Below are positions 43,704 through 52,845 of a stretch of 64,000 nucleotides of DNA, piece after piece (the first letter of the stretch is position 1; the number at the start of each line of letters is the position of its first letter). The DNA is from Pseudomonas sp. CCC3.1 (GTDB taxonomy: Bacteria > Pseudomonadota > Gammaproteobacteria > Pseudomonadales > Pseudomonadaceae). The stretch lies in contig NZ_CP133778.1 in the NCBI RefSeq assembly GCF_034347405.1, positions 2,418,001-2,482,000 on the forward strand. Direction: 5' to 3'. The notes beneath the pieces were generated by a model. The model saw only the letters and a list, made by a program, of their open reading frames with translations. It did no database searches and had not been told where the DNA came from. Position numbers and translations under genes: made by a program.

Positions 43704-43792
43704 CGTGTGAGAGCTGGCTTGCCAGCGATGGTTTCGGTGCGGTCTACCCACAAGATCGCATCGCCCACATCGCTGGCAAGACAGCTCCCACA
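43704..43792. repeat. REP pair (inverted)
   Basis: GAGCTGGCTTGCCAGCGATG at 43711-43730 is mirrored by CATCGCTGGCAAG at 43768-43780 followed by ACAGCTCCCACA. This is a typical Pseudomonas head-to-head REP doublet. It lies between the hydrolase and receptor genes, whose 3' ends face each other. Confidence 0.8.
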
Positions 43793-43815
43793 GATTGTCC
43801 GGCCCGTTGCCGCTT

Positions 43816-45930
43816 TTAGAATTTCCAGCTCACGGACGCCGTCACATTACGCGGATCGCCGTAGTTGCTCTGGCCATAACGTACGCTTTGCAGGTACTTC
43901 TGGTTGGTCAGGTTGTCGAGATTCAGCTGGGTGCTCCAGTGCGAGTCGATCTGGTAACTGCTCATCAAGCCCACGAGCATATAGGCGGCCTGATTGGCTG
44001 CCGGGGTTGTGTCGTTTTCAACCTCGCTCTGCCATTTCACATTGCCACCGATCTTGATTTTCGGTGCCATCGGCAGTTTGTAAGTCATGGACGAAGTCAA
44101 CGCATTGCGCGGGATAAACTTTCGGCCGCGCTCATTATCAGCATCGGTGATGTACACGTAGGTATAGCCGCCGCTGACTTGCAGGCCCGGCGCCAGCTCG
44201 CCCGAGGCTTCCAGCTCAATCCCGCTGCTCTTGTAGGACATGCCGTCGTACAGATAGCCGCCCAGGGCTGCGTTATAGCCAGAGTAAGTGGCGACGTTGT
44301 CTTGCTGGGTATGGAACACCGCGGCCGTGACATTCAGTTTGTTATCCAGCACATGGCCCTTGATCCCGGCCTCATAACTCTTGCCTTCCAATGGGTCGAG
44401 TACTTTGCCCTGTGAGTTCAAGTAGTACTGCGGGTTGAAGATCTTGGTATAGCTGGCATACAGCGAGTACTGAGGTGTCAGGTCGTAAACCACGCCCGCG
44501 TACGGCGTGACCTTGCCATGAATACTCACCTCGCGTGCCGAACCATAGTTCTCGCCATCGCTGTCGGCGCTGAGCATGCGCGCGCCGGTGATCAGGTGCA
44601 GGTCATCGGTCAGGTTAAAACGCGTACCGACATAGACACTTTTCTGGCGGTCGGTGTAGTCCGAGGTCGCGTCGGCGCTGGCAATGTCGTAAGTGGGTTT
44701 GGCGATCGAGCCGTTCAAAGCGTCTTGCAGCGAGACCGAGGTGTAGTACGACGAGGTGCCGTACAGCGAGGTTTCCTGGGTTTTAGAGCGCGCCACGTTG
44801 GCGCCGAAGGTCAGTTGATGCTCGCGGCCGCCGAGGCTGAACGGGCCGCTGAACGAAACGTCGCCATCCAGTTCGCGGGTCTTGTCCTTGTATTTGGAGG
44901 CCAGACCGGTATAGCCAGTGGACGATGTGCTGTCCCCGTAGATGTAGAACATGTTGGTGTCTTCGCGGTGATCCATGGCAGTCAGGGTCAGCGTTGACTT
45001 CCAGTCATTGGCGAAGCTGTGTTGCCATTCGGCAAAGGCGCGCGTGGTGTGCACGTCCCAATACACCCACGGCTGAGAAATGTTCGAACTGGTGCTGTGG
45101 TAGTGAATGGCATTGCCGCTGGCATCGGTCAGCGGCAATGCGCCCCAACTGGCGCCGTTGGCGTTGGACTTCTGGTCTTCATAGCCCACGGTCAGGGTGT
45201 CGCTGTCAGTCAGGTCGAAGGCCAGCATGCCGCTGAAGATGTTCTTTTCCCGGGAGTAGTTATCCAGGTATGAATTGCCCACTTCGTTGGCGTAAATCAG
45301 CCGTCCGCGCACATTGCCCGAATCGGTCAATGGCCCGGAGACATCCAGGTCGACTCGGCGCTTGTCCCAAGAGCCGCCACTGACACTGATTTTGGCTTGG
45401 GTGTCAGCTGTCGGGCGTTTACGGATGAAGTTCACGGTGGCAGATGGGTTGCCGGTGCCGGTCATCAGGCCGTTGGCGCCGTGCAGAATGTCGACTTGCT
45501 CATAGGGCGCCATGTCGATATCGCCCACCAACAGGCCGTTATTCAACGGCATGCCCATGCCGTCGTACTGAAAGTTGGTGATGTCAAAGCCGCGGGCCGT
45601 GAAGTACGTGCGGTCGGTTTCGACCTTCTGCACATTCACTCCCGGCGTGTTGTCCAGCACATTGCGAATACTGTTGAGGTTGAAGTCATCGAGTTGCTCG
45701 CGCTTGATGCTGGTAATGCCTTGCGGGGTTTGCTGGGCGCTGAGGTTGAGCCGGGTGGTCGTCGCGCTGGGCTTGCCCTGATAACCATCAGGCGTGTCTT
45801 CCTCGGTGTCAGCGGCACTGACGGTGGTGGCAGGCAGATCGACTGTGTTGCCAGAGGCGAAAGCGTGGTTGAACAGACCTAAAGCGACCAACGTAAAGGC
45901 CGATGTTGGCAAGGTGAACATTTTGCGCAT
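43816..45930 (-). CDS. TonB-dependent siderophore-type receptor beside the nickel operon
   Basis: A 704-aa outer-membrane receptor with signal peptide (FTLPTSAFTLVALGLFNHAFA). The plug has QQTPQGITSIKREQLDDF, IRNVLDNTPGVNVQKVETDRTYFTARGFDITN (in pieces) and HGANGLMTGTGNPSATVNFIRKRPT; the barrel ends RNVTASVSWKF. There is no STN domain, so no sigma/FecR signalling is expected. It is downstream of nikABCDE on the same strand but separated by 225 nt holding a REP pair and a Fur-like box. Candidate ligands are a ferric siderophore or a nickel chelate; sequence does not decide. Confidence 0.88.
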   Translation of the reverse strand: MRKMFTLPTSAFTLVALGLFNHAFASGNTVDLPATTVSAADTEEDTPDGYQGKPSATTTRLNLSAQQTPQGITSIKREQLDDFNLNSIRNVLDNTPGVNVQKVETDRTYFTARGFDITNFQYDGMGMPLNNGLLVGDIDMAPYEQVDILHGANGLMTGTGNPSATVNFIRKRPTADTQAKISVSGGSWDKRRVDLDVSGPLTDSGNVRGRLIYANEVGNSYLDNYSREKNIFSGMLAFDLTDSDTLTVGYEDQKSNANGASWGALPLTDASGNAIHYHSTSSNISQPWVYWDVHTTRAFAEWQHSFANDWKSTLTLTAMDHREDTNMFYIYGDSTSSTGYTGLASKYKDKTRELDGDVSFSGPFSLGGREHQLTFGANVARSKTQETSLYGTSSYYTSVSLQDALNGSIAKPTYDIASADATSDYTDRQKSVYVGTRFNLTDDLHLITGARMLSADSDGENYGSAREVSIHGKVTPYAGVVYDLTPQYSLYASYTKIFNPQYYLNSQGKVLDPLEGKSYEAGIKGHVLDNKLNVTAAVFHTQQDNVATYSGYNAALGGYLYDGMSYKSSGIELEASGELAPGLQVSGGYTYVYITDADNERGRKFIPRNALTSSMTYKLPMAPKIKIGGNVKWQSEVENDTTPAANQAAYMLVGLMSSYQIDSHWSTQLNLDNLTNQKYLQSVRYGQSNYGDPRNVTASVSWKF

Positions 45931-45999
45931 GATCTGCGAATACTCCAGATGAGGAACTGCGTAACCGAGAAAGGGTTACAAAGCTTCACACCTGAACGA

Positions 46000-46018
46000 A
46001 TAGCAATCATTGTTATTT
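46000..46018 (-). promoter_or_regulatory. Fur-box-like palindrome ahead of the receptor
   Basis: AATAACAAT-G-ATTGCTATT (minus strand) is a 9-1-9 palindrome with one mismatch and matches 11 of 19 Fur consensus positions. It lies about 70-88 nt before the receptor start. It suggests iron control separate from nickel control. Confidence 0.4.
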
Positions 46019-46060
46019 ACAAATCTTTACCATTTGTATTTGCACGGTTTCAAATCTCTT

Positions 46061-46147
46061 GTGGGAGCCTGGCTTGCCAGCAATTCAGGCAATGCAGTTT
46101 TCTGTTAAACCGCGTTGATACTATCGCGGGCAAGCCCGCTCCCACAG
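46061..46147. repeat. REP pair (inverted)
   Basis: GTGGGAGCCTGGCTTGCCAG at 46061-46080 and the opposed GCGGGCAAGCCCGCTCCCAC ending at 46145 form a REP doublet. It lies immediately after the last nik ATPase gene and may limit read-through into the receptor gene. Confidence 0.8.
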
Positions 46148-46155
46148 GATCATCC

Positions 46156-46926
46156 TCACTTCGGCATCGCTGGCAATACCGCTTCTTGCAGGATGCGCGC
46201 TGCCGGGTGCTCGAAGCGCATGTGCGGGGTCACTTCACGGTCTTCGACCAAGCAGCCTTCGGCAAGCACCACAACCCGCTGGCAAAAACGCTGCACCAGG
46301 CTCAGGTCATGGGTGATCAACAGAAAACCAGTGCCGGACGCTCGGCGCAGGTCAGCCAGCAGGTCCAAAATCTGTACTTGCAGCACGCGGTCCAGGTTGG
46401 ACAGGGCTTCATCGAGAATAATCAACTGCGGGCCAACGGCCATGGCCCTGGCAATTCCAGCCCGTTGCAACTGGCCGCCGCTGAGTTGCGAAGGCAATTT
46501 GTCGTGGTCGCTGGCCAGCAGTCTGACTTGCACCAGTAATTGCTCAACCCGTTCTTTGCAGGCATCACCATGCATGTTCGAAAGATGGCGCAACGGTTCG
46601 GCAATGCTCCAGCCAATCGTGCGCTGGGGATTGAAGGCGCTGAGGGCGTCTTGAAAGACCATTTGTACCCGTTGCAAGAACTGCGGGTCGAGCCCCTGCA
46701 AGGGTCGGCCATTGAAGGTAATGCTGCCTTGATCGGCATGTTCCAGGCCCATCAGCAGGCGGGCGAGGGTGCTTTTACCACTGCCGCTGCCGCCCAGCAG
46801 ACCCAGGCTCTGGCCGTCGTGCAGGTCAAGATCAAGAGTGCTCAGCACCTGAATCCGATGCCGTTTGCTGAACAGCCCGCCCGCGGTGTAACCGTGGCTC
46901 ACGTTGCGTACCTGGATAAGGCTCAT
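46156..46926 (-). CDS. nikE: Nickel ABC transporter ATPase NikE
   Basis: A 256-aa ABC ATPase aligned with E. coli NikE: VLSTLDLDLHDGQSLGLLGGSGSGKSTLARLLMGLE (in pieces) holds Walker A; Q-loop MVFQDALSAFNPQRTIG; signature LSGGQLQRAGIARAM; Walker B LIILDEALSNLD; H-loop LITHDLSLVQRFCQRV. It ends ILQEAVLPAMPK, like NikE. ATG overlaps the nikD stop by 4 nt. Confidence 0.92.
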   Translation of the reverse strand: MSLIQVRNVSHGYTAGGLFSKRHRIQVLSTLDLDLHDGQSLGLLGGSGSGKSTLARLLMGLEHADQGSITFNGRPLQGLDPQFLQRVQMVFQDALSAFNPQRTIGWSIAEPLRHLSNMHGDACKERVEQLLVQVRLLASDHDKLPSQLSGGQLQRAGIARAMAVGPQLIILDEALSNLDRVLQVQILDLLADLRRASGTGFLLITHDLSLVQRFCQRVVVLAEGCLVEDREVTPHMRFEHPAARILQEAVLPAMPK

Positions 46927-47693
46927 GGCGTACAGGCCTCCATCGTCAATGCGTGATGCGCCGCCAGCAGCGTGCGCGCTTCTTCACTTTGGGGGGCGTG
47001 GAACAGGGTATGCACATCGGCCTGTTCGACGATCCGCCCGTGGGCCATGACCGACACCTGATCGGCGCAGCGTGCCACGACGCCCATGTCATGGGTGATC
47101 AACAGCACGCCCAGGTTGCGTTGCGCCACCAGCCGCTCCAGCAGGTCGAGAAAGCGCGCTTGGGCGACAACGTCGAGGTCGCTGGTGGGCTCGTCGGCGA
47201 GCAAGAAATGGCTGTCGGCCAACAAGGCCAAAGCAATCATGACCCGTTGCAGCATGCCGCCGCTGAGTTGGAAGGCAAACGAATCGAGAATCCGCGGCCC
47301 ATCGAACAGTCCCACTTCATGCAGGGTGTCGTGGATCAATTGCTCGGCCTGCGCACCGCGCACGCCGCGGATGTGCAGAGTCTCCAGTGCATGCTGTCGC
47401 AGTGAGCGCACCGGGTTGAAGGCGCTGCGCGGGTTTTGCAACACCAGCGCCACCTCACGGCCACGCAGTTGGGCGGGCTGCACCACGTGCCCATCCAGGC
47501 GCAGGGTGGCGCTGCCGTGCACGCCCGGTGGCAGCAAGTCGAGAATGCCCAGGCAGCTCAGGGATTTGCCCGAACCGCTGGCGCCGACCAGCGCATGCAC
47601 CTGACCAGCCTTGAGTGTCAGGTCCAGATGATCGACCAGTGTGCGTTGCTGGTGCTTGAGGCTCAGGCCTTGAATGCTCAGGGTTCGGGTCAT
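46923..47693 (-). CDS. nikD: Nickel ABC transporter ATPase NikD
   Basis: A 256-aa ABC ATPase like E. coli NikD: Walker A ALVGASGSGKSLS, NPRSAFNPVRSLRQHALET, signature LSGGMLQRVMIALAL, Walker B FLLADEPTSDLD, LITHDMGVVARCADQVSVM. The GKSLS (not GKST) variant and NPRSAFNP are typical of NikD. Overlaps nikC by 4 nt and nikE by 4 nt. Confidence 0.92.
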   Translation of the reverse strand: MTRTLSIQGLSLKHQQRTLVDHLDLTLKAGQVHALVGASGSGKSLSCLGILDLLPPGVHGSATLRLDGHVVQPAQLRGREVALVLQNPRSAFNPVRSLRQHALETLHIRGVRGAQAEQLIHDTLHEVGLFDGPRILDSFAFQLSGGMLQRVMIALALLADSHFLLADEPTSDLDVVAQARFLDLLERLVAQRNLGVLLITHDMGVVARCADQVSVMAHGRIVEQADVHTLFHAPQSEEARTLLAAHHALTMEACTP

Positions 47694-48535
47694 TCTTTGA
47701 TCTCCGCCAGGACGCTGGGGTCGAGCCGATCACGCAAGGCGTCACCCAGCAGGTTGAAAGCCATCACCGAGATAAAGATCATCAAGCCTGGCCACAGCAA
47801 CAGTTGCGGGTGGGTCCAGATAAATTCCTTGGAATCATTGATCATCACCCCCCATTCCGGCGTGGGCGGGCTCACGCCCAACCCCAGAAAGGACAGCCCC
47901 GAGACGTGCAGCATCATGTGACCAATGTCCATCGAGGCCAGAACCAGCAACTGGCCCACTACGTTAGGCATCACATGTTGGCGCAAACGGGTCAGCCGCG
48001 AAGCCCCGGCCAGACGTGAAGCCAGCACGTAGTCACGATTGCGCTGGGCCAGCACCATGCCGCGCACCATTCGCGCATACCAGGCCCAGTGCGACAGGGC
48101 GATGGCAATGATCACGTTGGTCAGCCCGGTGCCCAGCAGGGCAATCAGGAAGAACGCCAGCACCAGAGTCGGGAAGGTCAGGAACATGTCGCACAGGCGC
48201 ATCAGAAACATGTCGATCTTGCCGCCGACGATTCCGGCGATGCCGCCAATCGTCACCCCAAGTATCAACACCAGAGCAAGCACCAACACCACGCTGCCCA
48301 ATGACAATTGCGTGCCGACAATCAGCCGTGAAAGCACGTCGCGCCCCAGATGATCAGTGCCCAGCCAGTGGTGGGTGCTGGCGGGGAGCAAGCGGTCGTC
48401 GAGGTTCACCAGCGTGGCGTCATACGGCGCGATCCAGGCACCGAACAAGGCGAATAGCAGTAGCACGCCAACCAGTACATACCCGACCCGCACCCCGCCT
48501 TTTTTGCTGGAAAATGCTGCGCTGAATGTATTCAT
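47690..48535 (-). CDS. nikC: Nickel ABC transporter permease NikC
   Basis: A 281-aa permease of the oligopeptide/nickel class with about six helices. LGTDHLGRDVLSRLIVGTQLSLG is the DppC/NikC signature. HWAWYARMVRGMVLAQRNRDYVLASRLAGAS contains the EAA loop; GLGVSPPTPEWGVMIND follows. Overlaps nikB and nikD by 4 nt each. Confidence 0.92.
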   Translation of the reverse strand: MNTFSAAFSSKKGGVRVGYVLVGVLLLFALFGAWIAPYDATLVNLDDRLLPASTHHWLGTDHLGRDVLSRLIVGTQLSLGSVVLVLALVLILGVTIGGIAGIVGGKIDMFLMRLCDMFLTFPTLVLAFFLIALLGTGLTNVIIAIALSHWAWYARMVRGMVLAQRNRDYVLASRLAGASRLTRLRQHVMPNVVGQLLVLASMDIGHMMLHVSGLSFLGLGVSPPTPEWGVMINDSKEFIWTHPQLLLWPGLMIFISVMAFNLLGDALRDRLDPSVLAEIKE

Positions 48536-49473
48536 GCCATCACCCCCGACAGACGCGTACGGGGGTCAAGCCAGGCGTAGCAAATGTCGACCACCAGATT
48601 GCACAGCACCAGCAATGTGGTCAGCAGCAGGGTGAAGCACTGCATCACCGGGAAGTCGCGATTGAGCACTGCGCTGACCGCGAAGCGCCCGACGCCAGGC
48701 CAGGCAAAGATGGTTTCGATCACCAGCGCGCCGCCCAGCAACTCGCCAATGTGCATGCCGGTGGCGGTCACCAGCGGCATCCAGGCGTTGCGCAGGATAT
48801 GGTCGCGCCACACCTGGCGTTCGTTCAGGCCGCGAGCCCGCGCATAGAACACATGCCGCTGCTGGCGGACATCCAGCAGGCTGGCCCGCAACAGGCGGGC
48901 ATTGATTGACATCGACATCAGCGCGATGGCCAAGACCGGCATGATCAGATGCTCCAGCCCGCCACGGCCCATGGGCGGCAACCAGCCCAGCCACAGCGAG
49001 AGCAGGGCAATCAGCAGAAACGCCAGCCAGAAGTTGGGCATCGACACCCCGATAAAGGTGATAAAGCGCACCACCTGATCCGGCCAGCGGCCTTTCCAGC
49101 GTGCCGCCGCAAGGCCCAGGGGAATACTCATCAGCAGCGTCACCAGCAGCGCCAATCCACCCAGTTGCAAGGTGGCCGGCAGGTAATACAGCAGGTCATC
49201 CAGCACCGGGCGCCCGGTGATGTACGAGATGCCGAAGTCCAGGTGCATGGCATTCCACAGCCACGTCACGTATTGCTCCGGCAGGGGCCGGTCCAGGCCC
49301 AGTGCATGCCGGGCTTCGGCCAGTGCCATATCCGTGGGCGGAATCTGCGACAGGCGCAGGTAATCCAGCGCCGGGTCGCCATTGCCCAGGTGCAGCAGCA
49401 CAAAGACGATCAGTGACACCCCCAGCAGCACCGGGATCAGCAGCAACAGCCGAAAAATGATATAGCGCAGCAT
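48532..49473 (-). CDS. nikB: Nickel ABC transporter permease NikB
   Basis: A 313-aa permease: MLRYIIFRLLLLIPVLLGVSLIVFVLLHL start, LGLDRPLPEQYVTWLWNAMHLDFGISYITGRPV (in pieces) and the EAA loop FYARARGLNERQVWRDHILRNAW. Forms the inner-membrane channel with NikC. Three nt separate it from nikA. Confidence 0.92.
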   Translation of the reverse strand: MLRYIIFRLLLLIPVLLGVSLIVFVLLHLGNGDPALDYLRLSQIPPTDMALAEARHALGLDRPLPEQYVTWLWNAMHLDFGISYITGRPVLDDLLYYLPATLQLGGLALLVTLLMSIPLGLAAARWKGRWPDQVVRFITFIGVSMPNFWLAFLLIALLSLWLGWLPPMGRGGLEHLIMPVLAIALMSMSINARLLRASLLDVRQQRHVFYARARGLNERQVWRDHILRNAWMPLVTATGMHIGELLGGALVIETIFAWPGVGRFAVSAVLNRDFPVMQCFTLLLTTLLVLCNLVVDICYAWLDPRTRLSGVMA

Positions 49474-49476
49474 GGT

Positions 49477-51051
49477 TCAGGGCTTCCCGGCGGCAGGGCG
49501 CATGATTTCAAACGGCACGTCAAACAGCGTGCTGCCGAACTGCGCGTTGTCGACTTTTTTACCGCTGACACTGATGGCCGTGAGGTGCGAGATCGGCAAG
49601 TACACCGCCTGATCCTGCAAGGTGGTGAGGATTTCGCGGTAACCCTCGGCGCGTTTGGCGTCGTCGGTCTGGGCAAGGACTTCGGCGATTTTGTGATCGA
49701 TCGCGTCTTTCATGGGCAGCCCGCGTTGCGCCATGTAGTCGGCGTGCCCGGCATAGCGCATGGAACTGACAAACGAGTGCGGATCGTAAGGTGCGCCCCA
49801 CGTATCAGCGAAGATCATGCCGAAGCGGCCTTCACGCTGACGCTGCACCAGCGAGCCGTCTTCTTCGGCGCGCAGTTTGACATCTATGCCGACTTTGGCC
49901 AGTTCGCCCTGAATGATTTCAGCCAGGCTCTTTTGCAGCGCACTGGTGCCCAGAAACACCAGTTCAATGCGCAGTGGCTGGCCGTCTTTCTCGCGAATGG
50001 TTTTGCCGGTCGAGAGCTTCCAGCCCGCGTCATCGAGCCGTTGCCGCGCGTGCTGCGGGTCGTAAGGCAAGGCCTTGAGACCTAGATCGGCGTACGGCAT
50101 GTTGCTGGCAAACAGCGCATCGGCGCGCGGCTCCAGGCCGTGCAGTACCTTGGCGATGAGGGTGTCTTTGTCCACGGCCTGATTGATGGCCTGACGCACC
50201 GCCAACTCGTTGGTCGGTGCCAGGCCGGTGTTCATCGCCACCGTGCGGGTGGCCAAGGGCGCGGAAATGGCGGTCTTGAAGCCCGAGTCGCGCAGCCGGA
50301 CAAAAGTGCCGGGGGAAATCTCGCCTTCGGCGCCCTGAATCAGGTCCAGCTCGCCGGTCTGCAAGGCGATGGCGCGGCTGTCCGGGTCGGAAATGACTTT
50401 GACCAACACCGAGCCATAAGCCGGTTGTGCGCCCCAGTAATGCTCGTTGCGGTCGAAGCGGTCGTATTCGCCGCGCCGGGTTTGCGCCAAGACCCAAGGG
50501 CCGGTGCCCACCGGTGTGCCCGGCTTGGCGTCGGGGGCGGCAAAGCGCAATGGGCGCACTTGCGCCAGTTCCATCAGGGTCGGGTAATACGGGTGCTTGA
50601 GTTGCAGGACCAGCGTGTGTTCGTCCGGGGCTTCGACGCGCTCCAGGGTCGAGACCAGTTCCATCCACTGATGGCGCTTGCTGTTGGCCAGCACCGCATC
50701 GAGGTTGGCTTTGGCCGCCGCCGCATTGAACGGGCTGCCATCGCTGAACTGCACACCGTCACGCAAGGTGAAGGTGTACGTTTTGCCATCGGGCGACACG
50801 GTCCAGTGCGTGGCGAGCCAAGGTTCGAGCGTGCCTTGAGCGGTGTAGCGCACCAGTGGCTCGTACACCATCGCCTGCGCGTACATCTGGTTTGGCGAAT
50901 AGCCTCTGGGGTCCAGCGGCCCGGCATTGGTTGGCCATGAGTAGATCAAAGTAGGGGCAGGGGCGGCGCTGAAGGCCGGTGTGACAGCGGCGCTCAGGCA
51001 GGCACCGATGATCATTAGGGCAAGCTGTTTTTTCGTCGGTGACTGCTTCAC
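49477..51051 (-). CDS. nikA: Nickel-binding periplasmic protein NikA
   Basis: A 524-aa SBP_bac_5 protein with signal peptide (LALMIIGACLSAAVTPAFSA). NikA-specific stretches are YSWPTNAGPLDPRGYSPNQM, AMVYEPLVRY, GTGPWVLAQTRRGEYDRFDRNEHYWG (in pieces), APTNELAVRQAINQAV, MIFADTWGAPYDPHSFVSSMR and AVYLPISHLTAISVS. The start is GTG with GGGAG upstream. It is divergent from nikR with a NikR-box-like dyad 48-75 nt upstream. Confidence 0.93.
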   Translation of the reverse strand: MKQSPTKKQLALMIIGACLSAAVTPAFSAAPAPTLIYSWPTNAGPLDPRGYSPNQMYAQAMVYEPLVRYTAQGTLEPWLATHWTVSPDGKTYTFTLRDGVQFSDGSPFNAAAAKANLDAVLANSKRHQWMELVSTLERVEAPDEHTLVLQLKHPYYPTLMELAQVRPLRFAAPDAKPGTPVGTGPWVLAQTRRGEYDRFDRNEHYWGAQPAYGSVLVKVISDPDSRAIALQTGELDLIQGAEGEISPGTFVRLRDSGFKTAISAPLATRTVAMNTGLAPTNELAVRQAINQAVDKDTLIAKVLHGLEPRADALFASNMPYADLGLKALPYDPQHARQRLDDAGWKLSTGKTIREKDGQPLRIELVFLGTSALQKSLAEIIQGELAKVGIDVKLRAEEDGSLVQRQREGRFGMIFADTWGAPYDPHSFVSSMRYAGHADYMAQRGLPMKDAIDHKIAEVLAQTDDAKRAEGYREILTTLQDQAVYLPISHLTAISVSGKKVDNAQFGSTLFDVPFEIMRPAAGKP

Positions 51052-51098
51052 ACTGCGTCTCCCAAAAGTTGATGGCCTTTCGCCTATACACGCGCTGG

Positions 51099-51126
51099 GT
51101 GTGAAGTTTATGTCAAAAGTTCATAA
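51099..51126. promoter_or_regulatory. NikR operator-like dyad
   Basis: GTGTGA at 51099-51104 and TCATAA at 51121-51126 are separated by exactly 16 nt. Each half differs by one base from the E. coli NikR site GTATGA-N16-TCATAC. It lies between divergent nikA and nikR and could repress both. Position and spacing support the call strongly; binding is not shown. Confidence 0.7.
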
Positions 51127-51142
51127 CTGCGAGGCTAATTAC

Positions 51143-51568
51143 ATGCAAAGGGTCACCATTTCGCTGGACGAAGCCTTGCTGACAGCGATTGACGAGCGGG
51201 TGGGCACCCATGGCTATCAGGGTCGATCCGAGGCCATACGCGATTTATTGCGTGCCGGGCTCTTGGGCGAGGATGGCGGCGACCCGCAAGCCGCCTGTGT
51301 GGCCACCTTGAGTTACGTCTATGACCACGGCACTCGGGAACTGTCCAAGCGTCTGAACAGCGCATTTCATGAGCACCATGACCTGACCTTGTCGACCCTG
51401 CATGTCCACCTTGATCAGGGCAAATGCATGGAAGTCTCGGTGCTCAAGGGCAGCGTCGGTGAAGTGTCGGAACTGGCGCGCCACGTCATGGCCGAACGCG
51501 GGGTTCAGCATGGCAGCGCGCAGATCATTCCGTTAAGCGAGCTTGATCAGTCCAGCGCAGATGCCTGA
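51143..51568 (+). CDS. nikR: Nickel-responsive regulator NikR
   Basis: A 141-aa ribbon-helix-helix/ACT regulator. MQRVTISLDEALLTAID and GRSEAIRDLLRAGL form the DNA-binding part. High-affinity nickel ligands line up with E. coli numbering: His76 (FHEHHD), His87 and His89 (LHVHL), Cys95 (GKCMEV). The frame is open from 50981, but CGAGG precedes ATG 51143, and upstream ATGs fall inside the operator. Overlaps the convergent MFS gene by 22 nt. Confidence 0.94.
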   Translation: MQRVTISLDEALLTAIDERVGTHGYQGRSEAIRDLLRAGLLGEDGGDPQAACVATLSYVYDHGTRELSKRLNSAFHEHHDLTLSTLHVHLDQGKCMEVSVLKGSVGEVSELARHVMAERGVQHGSAQIIPLSELDQSSADA

Positions 51569-52782
51569 GGGCTGGCAGATCTCGACTGAGACAGGCGCCG
51601 CCACAACAGGCGGCCAGCCGTGATTGTCCAGTTACACACGGCGATGACCAGAATGATCGACAGCAGGGCAGGGATGCCGTAGCTCACGATCACGTGCCCG
51701 GCCAGCCACGGAAAGCCGAACACCCCGACAAAATACGCCAGGCTGAACAACACCAGTGATTGTGAGGTGTACCCGACCGGTGCTTCGTTGGCGGCCAGGC
51801 CGTTAATCACCGAGTAGGTCAGGCCGTAACCCACGCCCAGGGTGATGGCAGCCAATACATACGTCGCGCTGGAGTGCACGGAAAACATGAACATCAGCAC
51901 CGAAACCACAATCAAGGCAGTCAGCACGCACGCCATCACGTAAGGATCACGCTTGATGATAAAACCTGCGACCAACAGTCGGCAGGCGATGGCTGCGCCC
52001 ATGAAGCCTAGAAAGAACAGCGAATAGTCCAGGTGATTGAGCGTCGCGTAAGAGGTTTGAAAGCTCGACAGCCCGCCGAAAATGGCGCCGCCCAGACCGA
52101 CCATGACAATGGCGAAGACGGCTTTTGAACCCAGCACTGACACGGCAGCGCGCGGGGTTATTTTGCACACGCTGACTGGCCCGATCAGGCGGCTTTGGTG
52201 TTTGATTTTCGGGCCAATGCAGACGAAGACAAGGCCGCCCAGCAGGCTTGCAATGGCGGCCATCACAAACGCTGATTCCACGGGGTAGCCCAGCGCTTCG
52301 CTGGCACGCCCGATCAGCGGGCCGGTGCCGATGCCGGTCAGCATGCTGCCCGAGAGCAGGGCAAAAAATTTAACGCGGCGGGCCGGTTCGATAATCATCG
52401 CCACGATGATTGGGCCCAGGGTGTAGAACACGCCCCAGCCCAACCCCAGCAGCAAGCCAAAAATCAGCACCGCGGTGCCAAAAGTCTGGACGCTGGCAAA
52501 ACCCAGGCACGCGGCAGCCAGTAACATGGCCCCGGCGGCGATGGCTCTGGGGGCGCCGAACAGATCAGTCAAATGCCCGGAGAAAATCACCGCGGCAAAG
52601 GTACTGAACATAGCCACCGAAATAATCGTGCCCGCGTCGGATTCACTGCCGCCGTGGGCGCTGAGCATCATGGCCAGTAAAAACGTGGTGCCATATGACA
52701 CCGACAACAAGAAGCTGCCCAGACAGAAGAGGCCAAACACCCCATTCGAGGTTCGAGGAGCGGCAGGTGCAGAGGCGGGCAT
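51547..52782 (-). CDS. MFS transporter
   Basis: A 411-aa 12-helix MFS protein: LFCLGSFLLSVSYGTTFLLAMML, the loop GHLTDLFGAPRAIAAGAML, LLGLGWGVFYTLGPIIVAMI and a C-terminal GVGYGLTYSVINGLAANEAP. Substrate unknown. A 26-bp perfect palindrome 64 nt upstream of the start is a likely operator. Its 3' end overlaps nikR. Confidence 0.82.
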   Translation of the reverse strand: MPASAPAAPRTSNGVFGLFCLGSFLLSVSYGTTFLLAMMLSAHGGSESDAGTIISVAMFSTFAAVIFSGHLTDLFGAPRAIAAGAMLLAAACLGFASVQTFGTAVLIFGLLLGLGWGVFYTLGPIIVAMIIEPARRVKFFALLSGSMLTGIGTGPLIGRASEALGYPVESAFVMAAIASLLGGLVFVCIGPKIKHQSRLIGPVSVCKITPRAAVSVLGSKAVFAIVMVGLGGAIFGGLSSFQTSYATLNHLDYSLFFLGFMGAAIACRLLVAGFIIKRDPYVMACVLTALIVVSVLMFMFSVHSSATYVLAAITLGVGYGLTYSVINGLAANEAPVGYTSQSLVLFSLAYFVGVFGFPWLAGHVIVSYGIPALLSIILVIAVCNWTITAGRLLWRRLSQSRSASPQASALD

Positions 52783-52845
52783 CAGGGGAGTCCTTGCGGG
52801 TCGATTATGGGTGCGTCCCTTTTAATACCAGAATGCGCATGGACG

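Noticed and set aside
46061..46147. REP doublets considered as CRISPR repeats or attachment sites
   Set aside because: Only paired inverted copies occur, without regular spacers, cas genes or integrase.
51143..51568. Ribbon-helix-helix protein considered as an antitoxin
   Set aside because: The His/His/His/Cys nickel ligands and divergent nikA identify it as NikR; no toxin gene is adjacent.
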